This document shows, piece by piece, positions 9,123 to 19,591 of a stretch of 64,000 nucleotides of DNA (the stretch's first letter is position 1; the number at the start of each line of letters is the position of its first letter). Under the pieces are notes generated by a model. The model worked only from the letters and a program-made list of their open reading frames with translations, made no database searches and was not told the origin of the DNA. Location: positions 1 through 64,000 of the forward strand of contig CAWIKP010000013.1 of NCBI GenBank assembly GCA_963836735.1, in the 5' to 3' direction. A program made the translations under genes and the position numbers. Source of the DNA: JACCXG01 sp963836735 (GTDB lineage: Bacteria > Acidobacteriota > Vicinamibacteria > Vicinamibacterales > 2-12-FULL-66-21).

Positions 9123-12100
9123 ATGAGCCGAAGGCTTGTCGCTCGTACCGCTTGTCTGATCGCCCTGTCGCTCGCTATCGCGAGCCCCGCCATTGCTCAG
9201 CTGCAAGGCGCCCGCATCGTCGGCACGATCTTCGACCCGCAGCACGCCGGGATTCCTGGCGCCACGGTCACGGTCACGAACGTCGCCACCAACGTGGCGA
9301 GAACGGCCTCCACCGATCGTGAAGGCAATTACGTCGTGACGCCGCTCGATCCGGGTATCTACAAGGTGACCGCGGCGGTCAGCGGTTTCCAGACCACGGT
9401 GCGGGAGGGCGTCGAGCTGACCGTCGGCCAGGTGGCGCGCGTCGAGCTCACGCTCGCCATCAGCTCGCTCGCCACGGAAGTCCTGGTCACGACCCAGACG
9501 CCGCTGCTCAACACGGAATCGGCCACGCTCAGCCAGGTGATCACCAACGAGCAGATCGTCGACCTTCCCCTCAACGGCCGGAGCTTTCACGAGCTCGCGC
9601 GGTTGACGCCGGGTGTGGCCCTGCTGGCGCCGAGCGGCAACTCCCAGCTGGTGCGCCCGGAGATCGTCAACGGCAACATCATGGGCGGCGTCAGCGGCCG
9701 TCAGACGCGCTTCCTGCTCGACGGGGTGGACATCACCGAGGAGCATCAGGGCGGGACCTGGATCCAGACGTCGGTCGACGCGCTGCAGGAGTTCAGCGTG
9801 CAGCAGAACGCCTACTCCGCGGAGTTCCACGGCGCCGGCGGCACGTTCAACGTCGTCACCAAGTCGGGCACCAATCGGTTTCGCGGCAGCGTGTTCGAGT
9901 TCCTGCGCAACCAGGCGTTCGACTCGAAGAACTACTTCGCGCAGACGAAGGAGAAGCTCGAGCGCAACCAGTTCGGCGGCACGTTCGGCGGCCCGGTCGT
10001 GATTCCAGGCCTGGTCGACGGCAAGGACAGGACGTTCTTCTTCGCGAGCTACGAGGGGCAGCGGCGCAAGTCGGGCGCGGTGGACGTCGCCATCGTGCCG
10101 TCGCCAGCCCAGCGCCAGGGCAACTTCCAGGGGCTCGCGCCGATCTTCGATCCGCTCACCACGGCGGGCACGACCCGCACGCAGTTTACGGGCAACGCCA
10201 TCCCGCCGAACCGGATCGCGCCGGCCGCGGAATTCTTCCTGCGCTACATCCCACTGCCGAACGGCCCGAACAACACCTGGGTCAGCAACCCGATCGTCGA
10301 GTTCAACCAGGATCAGTTCACCCTGCGCATGGATCACGAACTGACCGCGGGCCACAGGCTGTTCGGTCGATTCAGCCGCCATTCCAATCACGAGCTGCGG
10401 CCGAGCACGTTCCCGGCGCTGGGTGCGACCGAGTTATCGGGACCCGCCTACAACATCGCCGTGTCGTTGACCTCGAACTTCGGCACGTCGATCGTCCACG
10501 AGTTCCGTTTCAGCCGGATGTACGGCGAATACCGGTCGACGGCGTACTTTCAGGGGCAGGGTTCCGATCTGCTGGCGAGCGCGGGCGTCAAAGGGCTGGA
10601 GCAGGCGCAGGACCCGGCAATCTCGAGCCTGCCCGCGTTCTCGTTCTCGGGCTACGCGGGATTCTCGGGCAATGCCGGCGACGGCCGGCCGAAATGGCAG
10701 GATCGCGGCGAGTACGAGATCACCGACAACGCGACGTGGGTGAAAGGGCGGCACATCATGAAGTTCGGCGGCCGGATCTATCGCCGCAACATCCTGTTCA
10801 CCGACGCACGGGACCATAACGGCACCTACGGGTTCACCGGTGTGATGACCCAGAACCCGGCATCGGCGGCCGGCACCGGCGACGGGTTTGCCGATTTCCT
10901 GCTCGGCTATCCTGCGAACTCCACGCGATCGAACCCTGCCACCTGGTGGGGCGGTACTGGCACCTACTGGCACGTCTTCTTCCAGGACGACTTCAAGGTG
11001 GCGAACGTCCTGACCTTGAACCTGGGGATGCGCTACGAGTACACGCCCTGGCTGACCGGCTACCGGGGGCAGGCGGCTGCGTTCGACCCCACGCGCGAGA
11101 AGTCCATCATCGTCTCGAGCAAGACCAGCGAGATCGATCTCAGCTCGCAGCGGCTCGCGGATGTCGGATATGCCCTGTTCTCGGATCTGATTCAGACCAG
11201 CAGCGAGGCCGGGCTGCCGCTGAACATCACCAAGAATGACAACCGCCAGATCGCGCCGCGGCTCGGCTTTGCCTGGCGTCCGTTCGGCGACAACATGGTC
11301 GTCCGCGGCGGCTACGGCATCTTCTACGAAGCCGAGGGCACCGACGGCCGGCTGAACTTCAACTTCATCCCGTTCCGCGTCAGCGAGACCGTGACCGCCG
11401 CGACCAACGCCGTGCCCGACGCGCACGCTCGCGGATTTCTGGCTGGGTGCTCCGGTCGGGACATCGCTCGGCGCGGTCACCTGGGTGCCGCTGCCGCTCG
11501 AGGCCCAGCCGGGCCGGGATCAGCGGTGGAACATCGGCTTCCAGCGGCAGCTGTCCAGCCTCACGGCATTGGAAGTCGACTATGTCGGCACGACCGGCGA
11601 CCACCAGACGGCGGCCGAGAACATCAATCTGCCCCCGGCGGGCGCCGGCAGCGTGCAGGCGCGCCGGCCCTACCCGCGGTTCGGCAACATGTCGATGCAG
11701 ACGCAGGCGCAGTCGAGCGACTACAACGCCTTGCAAGTGAAGCTGCAGCAGCGGCCGTCCAGGGGGTTCTGGTACCTGGTCTCGTACACCTATGCCGAGG
11801 CGACGCGCCGGGTGCCGGCGCCGGAGATCGGCGGCAATTACACCTACGAGGTCCAGCCGCAGCCGTGGGACATCCCTCACCTGTTTGCGGCAAGCTCCGG
11901 ATACGAGCTGCCTTTCGGCAAGGGGCGCACGTTCCTCACTGACGCGGGCCCGCTCACCAATGCCATAGTCGGAGGATGGCAGCTCCAGAGCATCATCACC
12001 TACCGCAGTGGCCTGCCCTACACGCCGACCATCTCCCGCGACGTGGCGAACATCGGCGTCGGCGGCCAGCGGCCGAACCGGATCGGCTCGGGCGAGCTGG

Positions 12101-12409
12101 ACAACCCCACCATCGACGCATGGTTCGACAAGTCCGCGTTCGTCGTGCCCGCAAGATTTCACCTTCGGCAACTCGGGGCCAGGCATCCTGCGCACGGATC
12201 ACCAGTGGAACGTGGACCTGTCGTTGTTCAAGCGTTTCGACATTCGTATGGGACAGACGCTCGAGTTCCGAGCCGAAGCGTTCAACGTGCTGAACTCGGT
12301 TTACTTCAGCGGTCCGAACACGAATATCGACACGGCAGCCGGCGGGCGGGTGACGAGCACCTCGAACCAGGCGCGCCAGGTTCAGTTCGGGTTCAAGTAC
12401 GTTTTTTAG
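9123..12409 (+). CDS. TonB-dependent receptor, Oar-like, two frameshifts
   Basis: An outer-membrane receptor of about 1,095 residues that should import a ligand, often a glycan, using TonB energy. Residues 1-26 are a signal peptide ending AIA; about 28-115 is a carboxypeptidase-regulatory-like beta-sandwich (GTIFDPQHAGIPGATVTV); a plug domain follows at about 125-240 (LPLNGRSFHELARLTPG), then a long barrel ending in aromatic FGFKYVF. AAGGAG precedes the start by about 10 bases. The barrel is continuous only after frame changes near 11420 and 12152. The GH3 glycosidase downstream suggests a shared glycan-related role; that is inference from position. Confidence 0.85.
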
Positions 12410-12513
12410 CCGGGGGGCTTCGCCCCGCCGGACCCCCCATCGCCGTCGCTCGCGGGGGCCCCGATGCCCCACTCCGCTCCGGCGGGGCGCGCCTCCGGCG
12501 CGCCGGCCGGGTA
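12410..12513. repeat. GC-rich hairpin repeat (copy 1)
   Basis: Immediately after the receptor stop codon lies GGGGGGCTTCGCCCC followed by GTCGCTCGCGGGGGCCCCGATGCCCC and an inverted CGGCGCGCC motif. A diverged copy with the same core (GTCGCTTGCGGGGGCCCCATGCCCC) lies at 50191-50260. The first hairpin could serve as a transcription terminator, but it is followed by more GC rather than a T tract. Confidence 0.55.
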
Positions 12514-12588
12514 AGGGGGATTGCACGAAACGAGTAGAGTTCCGGTGGCGAGCTGCATGACGGGCTCGTGCCGGCAGCAGGAGCTGAA

Positions 12589-14867
12589 ATGAAGAAGGCG
12601 CTGACACCGATTCTGGCCGCCGTGCTCCTCGTGCCGGTGCTCGAGAGCGCACGGCAGTCTCCACCCGCGGGCTCGTCGGCTCGGCCGGTCTACCTCGATC
12701 CGGCAAAGCCGCTCGACGAACGTGTGGACGATCTGCTCCGCCAGCTGACGCTGGCGGAGAAGATGTCACTCCTCGGTACAACCGCGCCGGCGATCGAACG
12801 CCTGAACGTGCCGGCGATGAACGGCTGGAACCAGAGCCTGCACGGCATCGTGTGGACCGAGCCAACGACGATGTTCCCGGTGCCGATCAGCATGGCGGCG
12901 ACGTGGAACCCCACGCTGGTGCACGATGTCGCGGCCGCCATCGCAGACGAGGGACGGGCGATCAACAACTACTGGCCGACGGTTCAGGGGAAGATCGAGC
13001 CGACGGGAGGACAGGGGCAGAGCGTCACGGTCACGGCGGATGGCAGGCGGCTGCGGCACAACGGGCTCGTGTATCGCTCGCCGGTCATCAACATCAGCCG
13101 CGATCCGCGATGGGGCCGCATCTGGGAGGCGTTCGGCGAGGATACCTGGCTGACCTCGCGGATGACGGTGGCGTACGTGAAGGGCACGCAGGGGGACCAT
13201 CCCCGGTACCTGAAGCTGGCCGCCACGCTGAAGCACTACGCCGTCAACAACGAGGAGCGCGACCGGACCAAGATCGACATCACCGTCAGCGAGCGGATGC
13301 TGCGCGAGTACTTCCTGCCGCACTTCAAGGCGGGCATCGTCGAGGGCAAGGCGTCCTCCATCATGTCGTCGTACAACGCGATCAACGGCACGCCCGGCGC
13401 CGAACACGAGTTCCTGCTCAAGACGCTGCTTCGCGACGAGTGGAAGTTCGAGGGGTTCATCGTCCCCGACAGCGGCGCGGTCGAGCGGCTGGTGACCGGC
13501 CATCGCAAGTACGCGACGTTCGAGGAAGCGGCGGCAAGAACGGTCCTGGTCGGCAGCGACCTCGACAACTCGGCGTACGTGCGGTATCTCCCGGGCGCGG
13601 TGGCGAAAGGGTTGTTGAGCGAGCGCCACATCGATCAGGCGCTCAGGCGCGTCCTGAGAATCAGGTTCCGTCTCGGCGAATTCGATCCGCCCGAAATGGT
13701 GCCGTACAAGAAGCTCGGCAAGAGAAGAGATCGATTCGCCAGCACACCGGCAGCTGGCGCTGCGTGCCGCGCACGAATCGATCGTGCTGCTCAGGAATCG
13801 CGACAACTTCCTGCCGCTCGACCGAAACGCGGTGAAAACGATCGCCGTCATCGGCCCGTTCGCCGATTTCGCGCAGACCGGTCCGAATTACACCGGCCTG
13901 TATTCGACGTTCGTCAAGCCGCTCGATGGCATCAGGAAGAAGGTCGGTCCGGCAACGAAGGTGCTCTACGCCCGTGGCAGCGGCATCCTCGAAAGCGACA
14001 ACCCGGAAGCCGGCTACACCGAGGCTGTCGGCCTGGCGAAGCAGGCCGACGTGTGCGTCCTGTTCGTCGGCATCAACGAGATCCTCGAGCGCGAAGGGAT
14101 CGACCGCAACTTCATCAACCTGCCGCCGGTCCAGACGCAGCTGGTCCGCCGTGTGCTCGAGGCGAATCCTCGCACGGTGGTCGTGCTCCAGAACGGCGGC
14201 CCGTTGTCGCTCGTGGGCGGAGCGGGCCCGGGTGGCGGCCAGCGGCCCGACGCCCCGGCGATTCTCGACATGTTCTGGGCAGGCGAGGAAGGCGGGACCG
14301 CGATTGCCGACGTGCTGTTCGGCGATTACAACCCGGGCGGGCGGCTGCCGTACACCGTCTATCAGTCGGTTCAGGACATCCCGCCGATGAAGGAGTACGA
14401 CATCACCAGGGGCTTCACCTACATGTATTTCGACGGCGAGGTGGACTGGGCGTTCGGCCACGGCCTCAGCTACACGACATTCGAGTACTCCAATCTCAAG
14501 GTCGCGGGGACAGTTCCCGGGCGGTCCGCTGACGGTCACGGCCGATGTTCGGAACAGCGGCAAGAGAACGGGCGACGAGGTCGTCCAGCTCTATGTCCGC
14601 GACGTCGAAGCCAGCGTGAAGCGACCGAAGAAGCAGTTGATGGCGTTCGAACGCATCACTCTCGGTGCGGGAGATACTCGCACCGTCAGCTTCACGGTCT
14701 CGCCGGAACGGCTGGCGTTCTGGGACGAGAAGCAGAAGGCGTGGATGGTGGAGCCAGGCGGGTTCGAGGTGATGGTCGGCAGTTCGTCGGCCGATGTGCG
14801 ACTGAAGGGTGAAACGAAAGCCGCGACGGCGCGGCGGTGGTTGCCAGGGCAGATCTCCGGCTCATAA
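12589..14867 (+). CDS. Exported glycoside hydrolase family 3 beta-glycosidase, two frameshifts
   Basis: A beta-glucosidase/xylosidase-like enzyme of about 758 residues that should release terminal sugars from oligosaccharides in the periplasm. ATG at 12589 has AGGAG 5 bases upstream; residues 1-20 are a signal peptide. The GH3 N-terminal barrel spans about 50-365, with nucleophile Asp294 in GFIVPDSGAV. The C-terminal alpha/beta domain follows (about 395-620), containing a Glu-rich loop EILEREGI that is the likely acid/base region, then a fibronectin-III-like domain ending near 745. Frames must be joined near 13725 and 14510. It follows the TonB receptor by 180 bases, consistent with co-function. 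Confidence 0.85.
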
Positions 14868-14954
14868 CGCGGCGCCGTTCCGCGAACACCTTCAGGACAT
14901 TATTGGAGCCCGTCCCGTCCCTCCCGCAACGCAGGCAGAATCAAGGAGGATCCC

Positions 14955-15848
14955 ATGTTTCAGAAAGAATGGCCGGTACTCGTGGTCGACGACGACGCCG
15001 ACGTGCTCGCCGTGTCGAAACTCGCGATGCGCGATTTCAAGGTCAACGGTCTTCCCGTGACGCTCCACACAGCGTCGAGCAAGGCGCAGGCGATCGAGCT
15101 GCTCAACACACGATTGAGCGGCGCGCTCTTTCCTTACGTCGCCGTTGCGCTGCTCGACGTTGTCATGGAGACAGATCAGGCCGGCTTGGAACTGTGTCAC
15201 TACATCCGCGAGACGCTCGACAACCGCATGACGCAGATCTTCATCCGCACCGGTCAGCCGGGTGTCGCGCCGGAACGTCAGGTGATGGATCGTTACGACA
15301 TCAACGGCTACTTCACCAAGGTCGAGGCGACTGAAGACAAGCTGTACTCGATCGTGAAATCCGGCGTGCGTGAATTCGCGTTCGTGAGCCAGGCGCTCGG
15401 ATCGTTCAAGACGGCGATGTATGCCGTCCGCGCCCAGACACCGGCAGAACTGCAGGCTGGGATGCGCCAGGCGATAGCGAGTGCGTCCGCGAACGCGCAG
15501 GGGCAGCCGATTCACGCGAACAGCTACCAGATGCAAGTGGCGTTGTTCGTCGGCGATCGACTGCTGGTCAGCAGCCTCACGGAGAATGAGGCGATCGCCG
15601 AACGAGATCGGCTGGTCAAAGCTGGTCTGAAGCCGCTCGGCACAGAGGGTGACGAGTACGCGGCAGCCGGGAGCGCTGAAGTCCTCCATCTCCGGGCGAC
15701 ACCCGCATACGACGAGTCGTGGCATATCACCCGGCACCCCGCACCGCCGTCAACAGCGGAGCGGCTCCTTCAGTTGTATCTGATCAAGATCTTCGCGACG
15801 CAGGCCAAGCGCGTTGGCTTTGGCGTCACGGAAACTGTCGCGCACTGA
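14955..15848 (+). CDS. Response regulator with unclassified C-terminal half
   Basis: A 297-residue regulator with a good ribosome-binding site (AAGGAGG at about 14943). Residues 7-125 are a receiver domain with Asp12-Asp14, phosphoacceptor Asp68, Thr99 and Lys122. The segment around IRTGQPGVAPERQV resembles receivers of the DUF3369 type, from memory. Residues 130-297 contain no helix-turn-helix, GGDEF or HD-GYP motif that I can see, so the output is unknown. Its stop is 97 bases from the stop of the convergent cNMP-binding histidine kinase, a plausible but unproven partner. Confidence 0.75.
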   Translation: MFQKEWPVLVVDDDADVLAVSKLAMRDFKVNGLPVTLHTASSKAQAIELLNTRLSGALFPYVAVALLDVVMETDQAGLELCHYIRETLDNRMTQIFIRTGQPGVAPERQVMDRYDINGYFTKVEATEDKLYSIVKSGVREFAFVSQALGSFKTAMYAVRAQTPAELQAGMRQAIASASANAQGQPIHANSYQMQVALFVGDRLLVSSLTENEAIAERDRLVKAGLKPLGTEGDEYAAAGSAEVLHLRATPAYDESWHITRHPAPPSTAERLLQLYLIKIFATQAKRVGFGVTETVAH

Positions 15849-15944
15849 CCTTCCCAGTTGAGCTGACTGCTGCAGCAGGAAACTGGCGCGCCACGATTCA
15901 ACGAATCTGGCGCGCCGTCGCCTGCGCGCGCGTCGTAAAGTCAG

Positions 15945-17183
15945 TTACTCAGGGACGGTTTTCGGAAAAGTGAGGGTGACGGCAGTCCCCTCATTCAACC
16001 GGGACACGACGTCGACCGTGCCTTTCAGGCGGGCCGTGACGAGGTTGTGAACGATCGCCAGTCCGAGACCGGTGCCGCCTTTGTCCCGTCCGGTCGTGTA
16101 GAAAGGCTCGAACACCCGCTTGACTTCTTCGGCAGGTATTCCGCGTCCGAAATCGCGCACGCTCATCACAAACACTGCTTCGCGTGTTCCCGCGGTTTCG
16201 GCGACGCGAATTTCCACCGCGCCGCCACCGCCGCCCGGATAGGCATACCGCTCCGCGTTGGTGAGGAGATTGAGCAGGATCTGTGTCAGGATTCCGCGAT
16301 AGCCGACCCAGGTGGCTCCGTCGTGCAGTCCGTTCACCACGCGGATGTCCAGGCGGGCGCGGCGCGCGTTGATCGCGAACAGACCAAGGACGTCCTCAAC
16401 GAGCGCGACGAGTGAGAGCGTTTCCCGCGGATCGACGCAGTGGCTGGCTGCCAGCTGTTTGAAGCTGGCGATGAGCCGGTGGGCCCGTTGAATGTTCACG
16501 GTCATCAGATCGACTGCCTCGCGCACATCCCCGAAATCCGCCAGGCCGGCAGTCTCGGGAGCGCTCGCGGCGATCGATCCAATCCGTTGCCTGACGACGC
16601 TCGCGGCAGTGTTGACGATGCCGATCGGTGTGTTTATTTCGTGAGCGACGCCCGCAACCATCTGAGCCAGCGCCCGGAATTTCTCGAGCTCCATTTCGGT
16701 CCTGAGGGCGCGCTGCTCGAGCTCGGTGCGCAGCAGATGTTCCGTCGTGGTGCGAACGTGGTCGACAAGGTTGTTGAGAACGGTCGACAGAAGACCTGGT
16801 GACTGCGGAAGGGCGGCGAGGAACGCTTCGCGGCTGAGAGCAAACAGCTGACACGGCGTCAGTGCCTCGGCGGTTTCGTAACGCGCGCCGCCATCGATGA
16901 GCGCCAACTCGCCGAGAGACTCTCCAGGACCCGGCCGCCGCAGCTCGATCTCGCTGCCGTCCTCGAGCCGCTTGTAGAGACGAAGCTGTCCTGAGAGAAC
17001 CGTATACAGGCGATCGCCCGGATCGCCCTGGCTGAAGAGAATCCGGCCGGTGTCGAGTGGGATGACCGTGCCCGACTCGGATACCGTGCTCAGCAGTTTA
17101 TCGGCAAACTCCGAGAGGTGCGGTAGAGCCCGCGGCGCCGTCCGGATCAGCATTTCGTCCAGAGCCGGTGGCCGATCGGTCAT
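15945..17183 (-). CDS. Histidine kinase with N-terminal cyclic-nucleotide-binding domain
   Basis: A 412-residue soluble kinase. Residues 33-150 are a Crp-type cNMP-binding fold, with the phosphate-binding-cassette region around PGESLGELALIDGGARYETAEAL. A coiled linker at 150-170 leads to the H-box GVAHEINTP with phosphoacceptor His181. A HATPase domain fills about 285-410, with an N-box (LLNLLTNAERYAYP), G1 (DFGRGIP) and G2 (GGTGLGLAI). No membrane segment is present, so the input is cytoplasmic, a nucleotide or another small ligand. It converges with the response regulator at 14955, and the two may form one pathway. Confidence 0.85.
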   Translation of the reverse strand: MTDRPPALDEMLIRTAPRALPHLSEFADKLLSTVSESGTVIPLDTGRILFSQGDPGDRLYTVLSGQLRLYKRLEDGSEIELRRPGPGESLGELALIDGGARYETAEALTPCQLFALSREAFLAALPQSPGLLSTVLNNLVDHVRTTTEHLLRTELEQRALRTEMELEKFRALAQMVAGVAHEINTPIGIVNTAASVVRQRIGSIAASAPETAGLADFGDVREAVDLMTVNIQRAHRLIASFKQLAASHCVDPRETLSLVALVEDVLGLFAINARRARLDIRVVNGLHDGATWVGYRGILTQILLNLLTNAERYAYPGGGGGAVEIRVAETAGTREAVFVMSVRDFGRGIPAEEVKRVFEPFYTTGRDKGGTGLGLAIVHNLVTARLKGTVDVVSRLNEGTAVTLTFPKTVPE

Positions 17184-17442
17184 GCAGTGCCTGCTCGAAC
17201 GTCGTCACGCTACCCCCTCTGATCATCGTCGTCAAGTAGTCGCCCTCAAGCCGCGGGGATCACGAGCCGGACGTCGAACGTCAAACGCGCATCGGGTAAG
17301 CTTCGAATCCCGTTGTGGATCGAGCTCGCTGAAGAGCGCTTTCATCTCGCAGTGGCGCGACAGTAAAGGACAAGCTAATGACACGCCCACCAGCGGCCAC
17401 CGCGGCGCCAGCCCGCACCATCCATAGGCACGCACGCATCCG

Positions 17443-18624
17443 TCAGTCACTGAGGAAGTCGTCCGTGGTGCGATGGGCAGGCGCACCATAGTGCACGAGC
17501 ACATGCCAGAGCTGCTTCAGGTGCTGAAGTACTTCTTCGCGGCTTCCCCAATCGCGCCACACCTCGGGACGATGATGCAATGATGCTTCCGCGGTTCCGA
17601 TCACCGCAGCATCTATCAGCCCATTCTCGCCGGCGATGCGATGTGCGAGGCGGGGCATCTCGGGTCCACGAAAATCGTCCGGCACCTCCCCGACAGCTAG
17701 CCGGAAACCGCAATGCCAGCGCAGAGGGAATCCGTATCGCAAAGCGAGTTCCCGCAGCGTTTCCCCCGTCGTTGTCGGCGCAAATGCCGGGTCTGCAACC
17801 AATAATTCGATGTCCTCCTGCAGGTCGACCGGCCCGTGCACTTGGGCCTCTATCTGGGTGTCGAGCACGCGCCCCGCTGGCAGATCAGCCGGTTCCTTCC
17901 TCGGGCTCGCGAGTTCTCTGAGAACGTCCAGCAAGCCTGCGACGGTCACGTTCGAAAGTCCGAGCGTGGGTGCGCGAAAAGGCGGCCAGGGTGGAGCCGC
18001 CATTCCGCCTGCCTCGATCTCCCCGAATAGCGCCGCCATGACGTTGTCCATCTGGCCTATCATCCCGAGCCGCTCCGTCGCGCGCGGATCTTCGCTGCCT
18101 GCGAACGTGAACGAGGTACGGCCTGACACGGTGGGTCGCAGCACGAAATAGCACGACCCGAAACGCGGAATCGGGCCGTCGGCATAGCGAACCAGCTCCA
18201 GAACTCCGTACTTGGGGCGTTGCGAATCAGTAACTCCCTCTCCGTGATAGGCACCTCCGAACAGCGAGCGTTCCCACAAGTCACGCGCCCCGCCCGGAAA
18301 TGGGGAAAGACCTCCAGTCGACAGCCCTGTCTCGAACTGATTGCGGTATACGCCCTCCTTCAGGAGAGCTTCGGCCACCGGGACGGGTTTGGTGCCGAGC
18401 CGGTCCGGATGGAAATGGATCACCACCCGAGCATTCGCGTGGACGGACTCCATCGCCGCGCCGTAGGCCGCGAGGTTGGTACCGGCGCGGTCAAGGACCT
18501 CCGAGATGTATGAACGGCTCACACTTTGTTGCTGGCCGACCAAATCAACGATGTGAGTCAAGGCCGCGCGTTGCGCTTCGGAGAGCACCGGCATTTCTCG
18601 TGGATTGTCGTTCGAAGTTAACAT
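17443..18624 (-). CDS. DUF3626-like protein of unknown function
   Basis: A 393-residue protein with no signal peptide or membrane segment. I recognise it as DUF3626-like from the ordered motifs VVIHFHPDRL (about 67-76), LLKEGVYRNQFETGLSTGGL (about 87-106), FPGGARDLWERSLFGGAYH and RPKYGVLELVRY, then RFGSCYFVLRP. The conserved His, Arg, Glu and Tyr residues look like an active site, but no reaction is known to me. A C-terminal part with several His residues (LRWHCGF, LHHRPEVW) follows. It is transcribed divergently from the Tat-leader/HUMPS gene, with only 29 bases between start codons, so the two probably share control. Confidence 0.65.
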   Translation of the reverse strand: MLTSNDNPREMPVLSEAQRAALTHIVDLVGQQQSVSRSYISEVLDRAGTNLAAYGAAMESVHANARVVIHFHPDRLGTKPVPVAEALLKEGVYRNQFETGLSTGGLSPFPGGARDLWERSLFGGAYHGEGVTDSQRPKYGVLELVRYADGPIPRFGSCYFVLRPTVSGRTSFTFAGSEDPRATERLGMIGQMDNVMAALFGEIEAGGMAAPPWPPFRAPTLGLSNVTVAGLLDVLRELASPRKEPADLPAGRVLDTQIEAQVHGPVDLQEDIELLVADPAFAPTTTGETLRELALRYGFPLRWHCGFRLAVGEVPDDFRGPEMPRLAHRIAGENGLIDAAVIGTAEASLHHRPEVWRDWGSREEVLQHLKQLWHVLVHYGAPAHRTTDDFLSD

Positions 18625-18653
18625 GCGGCTACGTCCCTCGAGGAGCTGCGATC

Positions 18654-19586
18654 ATGGAGCGTAAGAAAGCGTCCGCCCTTCCCCGGCACGGGCACATCGA
18701 CAGGCGATCGTTCCTCGACGGCGCGGGGAGGTTCGCCGTGGGCGGGCTGACGGTCGGCGCCATCTTCGAGATGATGCGGCCCAACTATGCCCGGGCCCAG
18801 CAGGTGGCGAAGGACACCCACCCGGCCTCCGCCCGCGTTCTCGATCGGCTCAGAACCCGCTTCACGTTCCAGATTTCGGTCGACGTGGCCACCCTGGAGC
18901 AGGGTCGCGCGGTTGCCGGTGCGGCGCTGGCGGGCGGGATCAGCATCGTCGAAATGGGGACGCCGCTGCTCAAGAACGCAGGCGTCTCGAACGTGGTGCC
19001 GGCCTTCCGGCAGCAGTTTCCCGAGGCGCTCCTGCTGGCCGACATGAAGACCATGGATGGCGGTGCCTTCGAGGCGCGCGCCGTCTACGCGGGAGGCGGC
19101 AACATCATTGACTTCCTCGCGCTCGCCGGTGCGGATACGGCGAAGGCGATCTGCGCCGTGCGCGACGAGTTCAGGCGCGCCGGCCCCGAACTCTCGCGGC
19201 TCGTCTTCGCCGATATCCTCGTGCCGCACCAGGGCCCGGCCGCGCAGGCCGTCGAGGTCGCCCTCCGCATGCTCGAGGCCGGTGTGGACGCCGTCGGCGT
19301 TCACCTGCAGTCCGACGCGCGGCGCGCCGACCCCAGACTCATCGAGAGCGACTATCTCGGTGACATGGCCCGCGCCATCTTCGAGCGGGTCGGCAAGGCC
19401 GCCCCGGTGCAGGTGGTCGGCGGGCTCAGCATCGCACAGGCGAAGAGCCTTGCCCGGGCGGGGCTGCGCGCCTTCGTCATCAGCGGCAATCTCGGCCAGC
19501 CGGACACCCGCGCGCGCTACGACCTGCCACCAGCCCAGATCCAGCGGTACGTCGAGGGTTTCATCGCCGAAGTCTCGAGCGCCTAG
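18654..19586 (+). CDS. Tat leader fused to a hexulose-phosphate-synthase-like (HUMPS/OMPDC) barrel
   Basis: A 310-residue protein; AGGAG at 18641-18645 supports the start. Residues 1-55 carry a twin-arginine leader (IDRRSFLDGAGRFAVGG, Arg17-Arg18) and the tail SPNYA/AQQ-like segment. From memory this stretch resembles the leader of Tat-exported dienelactone-hydrolase-family proteins rather than any sugar enzyme. Residues about 65-305 are a complete beta/alpha barrel of the OMP decarboxylase/KGPDC/3-hexulose-6-phosphate synthase superfamily: MGTPLLKNAG at 101-110, and the metal and catalytic DxKxxD motif at Asp130, Lys132 and Asp135 (ADMKTMDGG). Family members are normally cytoplasmic and act on phosphosugars, so export is unexpected. 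The substrate is unknown. Confidence 0.7.
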   Translation: MERKKASALPRHGHIDRRSFLDGAGRFAVGGLTVGAIFEMMRPNYARAQQVAKDTHPASARVLDRLRTRFTFQISVDVATLEQGRAVAGAALAGGISIVEMGTPLLKNAGVSNVVPAFRQQFPEALLLADMKTMDGGAFEARAVYAGGGNIIDFLALAGADTAKAICAVRDEFRRAGPELSRLVFADILVPHQGPAAQAVEVALRMLEAGVDAVGVHLQSDARRADPRLIESDYLGDMARAIFERVGKAAPVQVVGGLSIAQAKSLARAGLRAFVISGNLGQPDTRARYDLPPAQIQRYVEGFIAEVSSA

Positions 19587-19591
19587 CGGTA

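Noticed and set aside
17300..17330. TTCGAATCCC motif resembling a tRNA T-loop
   Set aside because: No acceptor, D or anticodon stem can be drawn around it and no CCA end follows.
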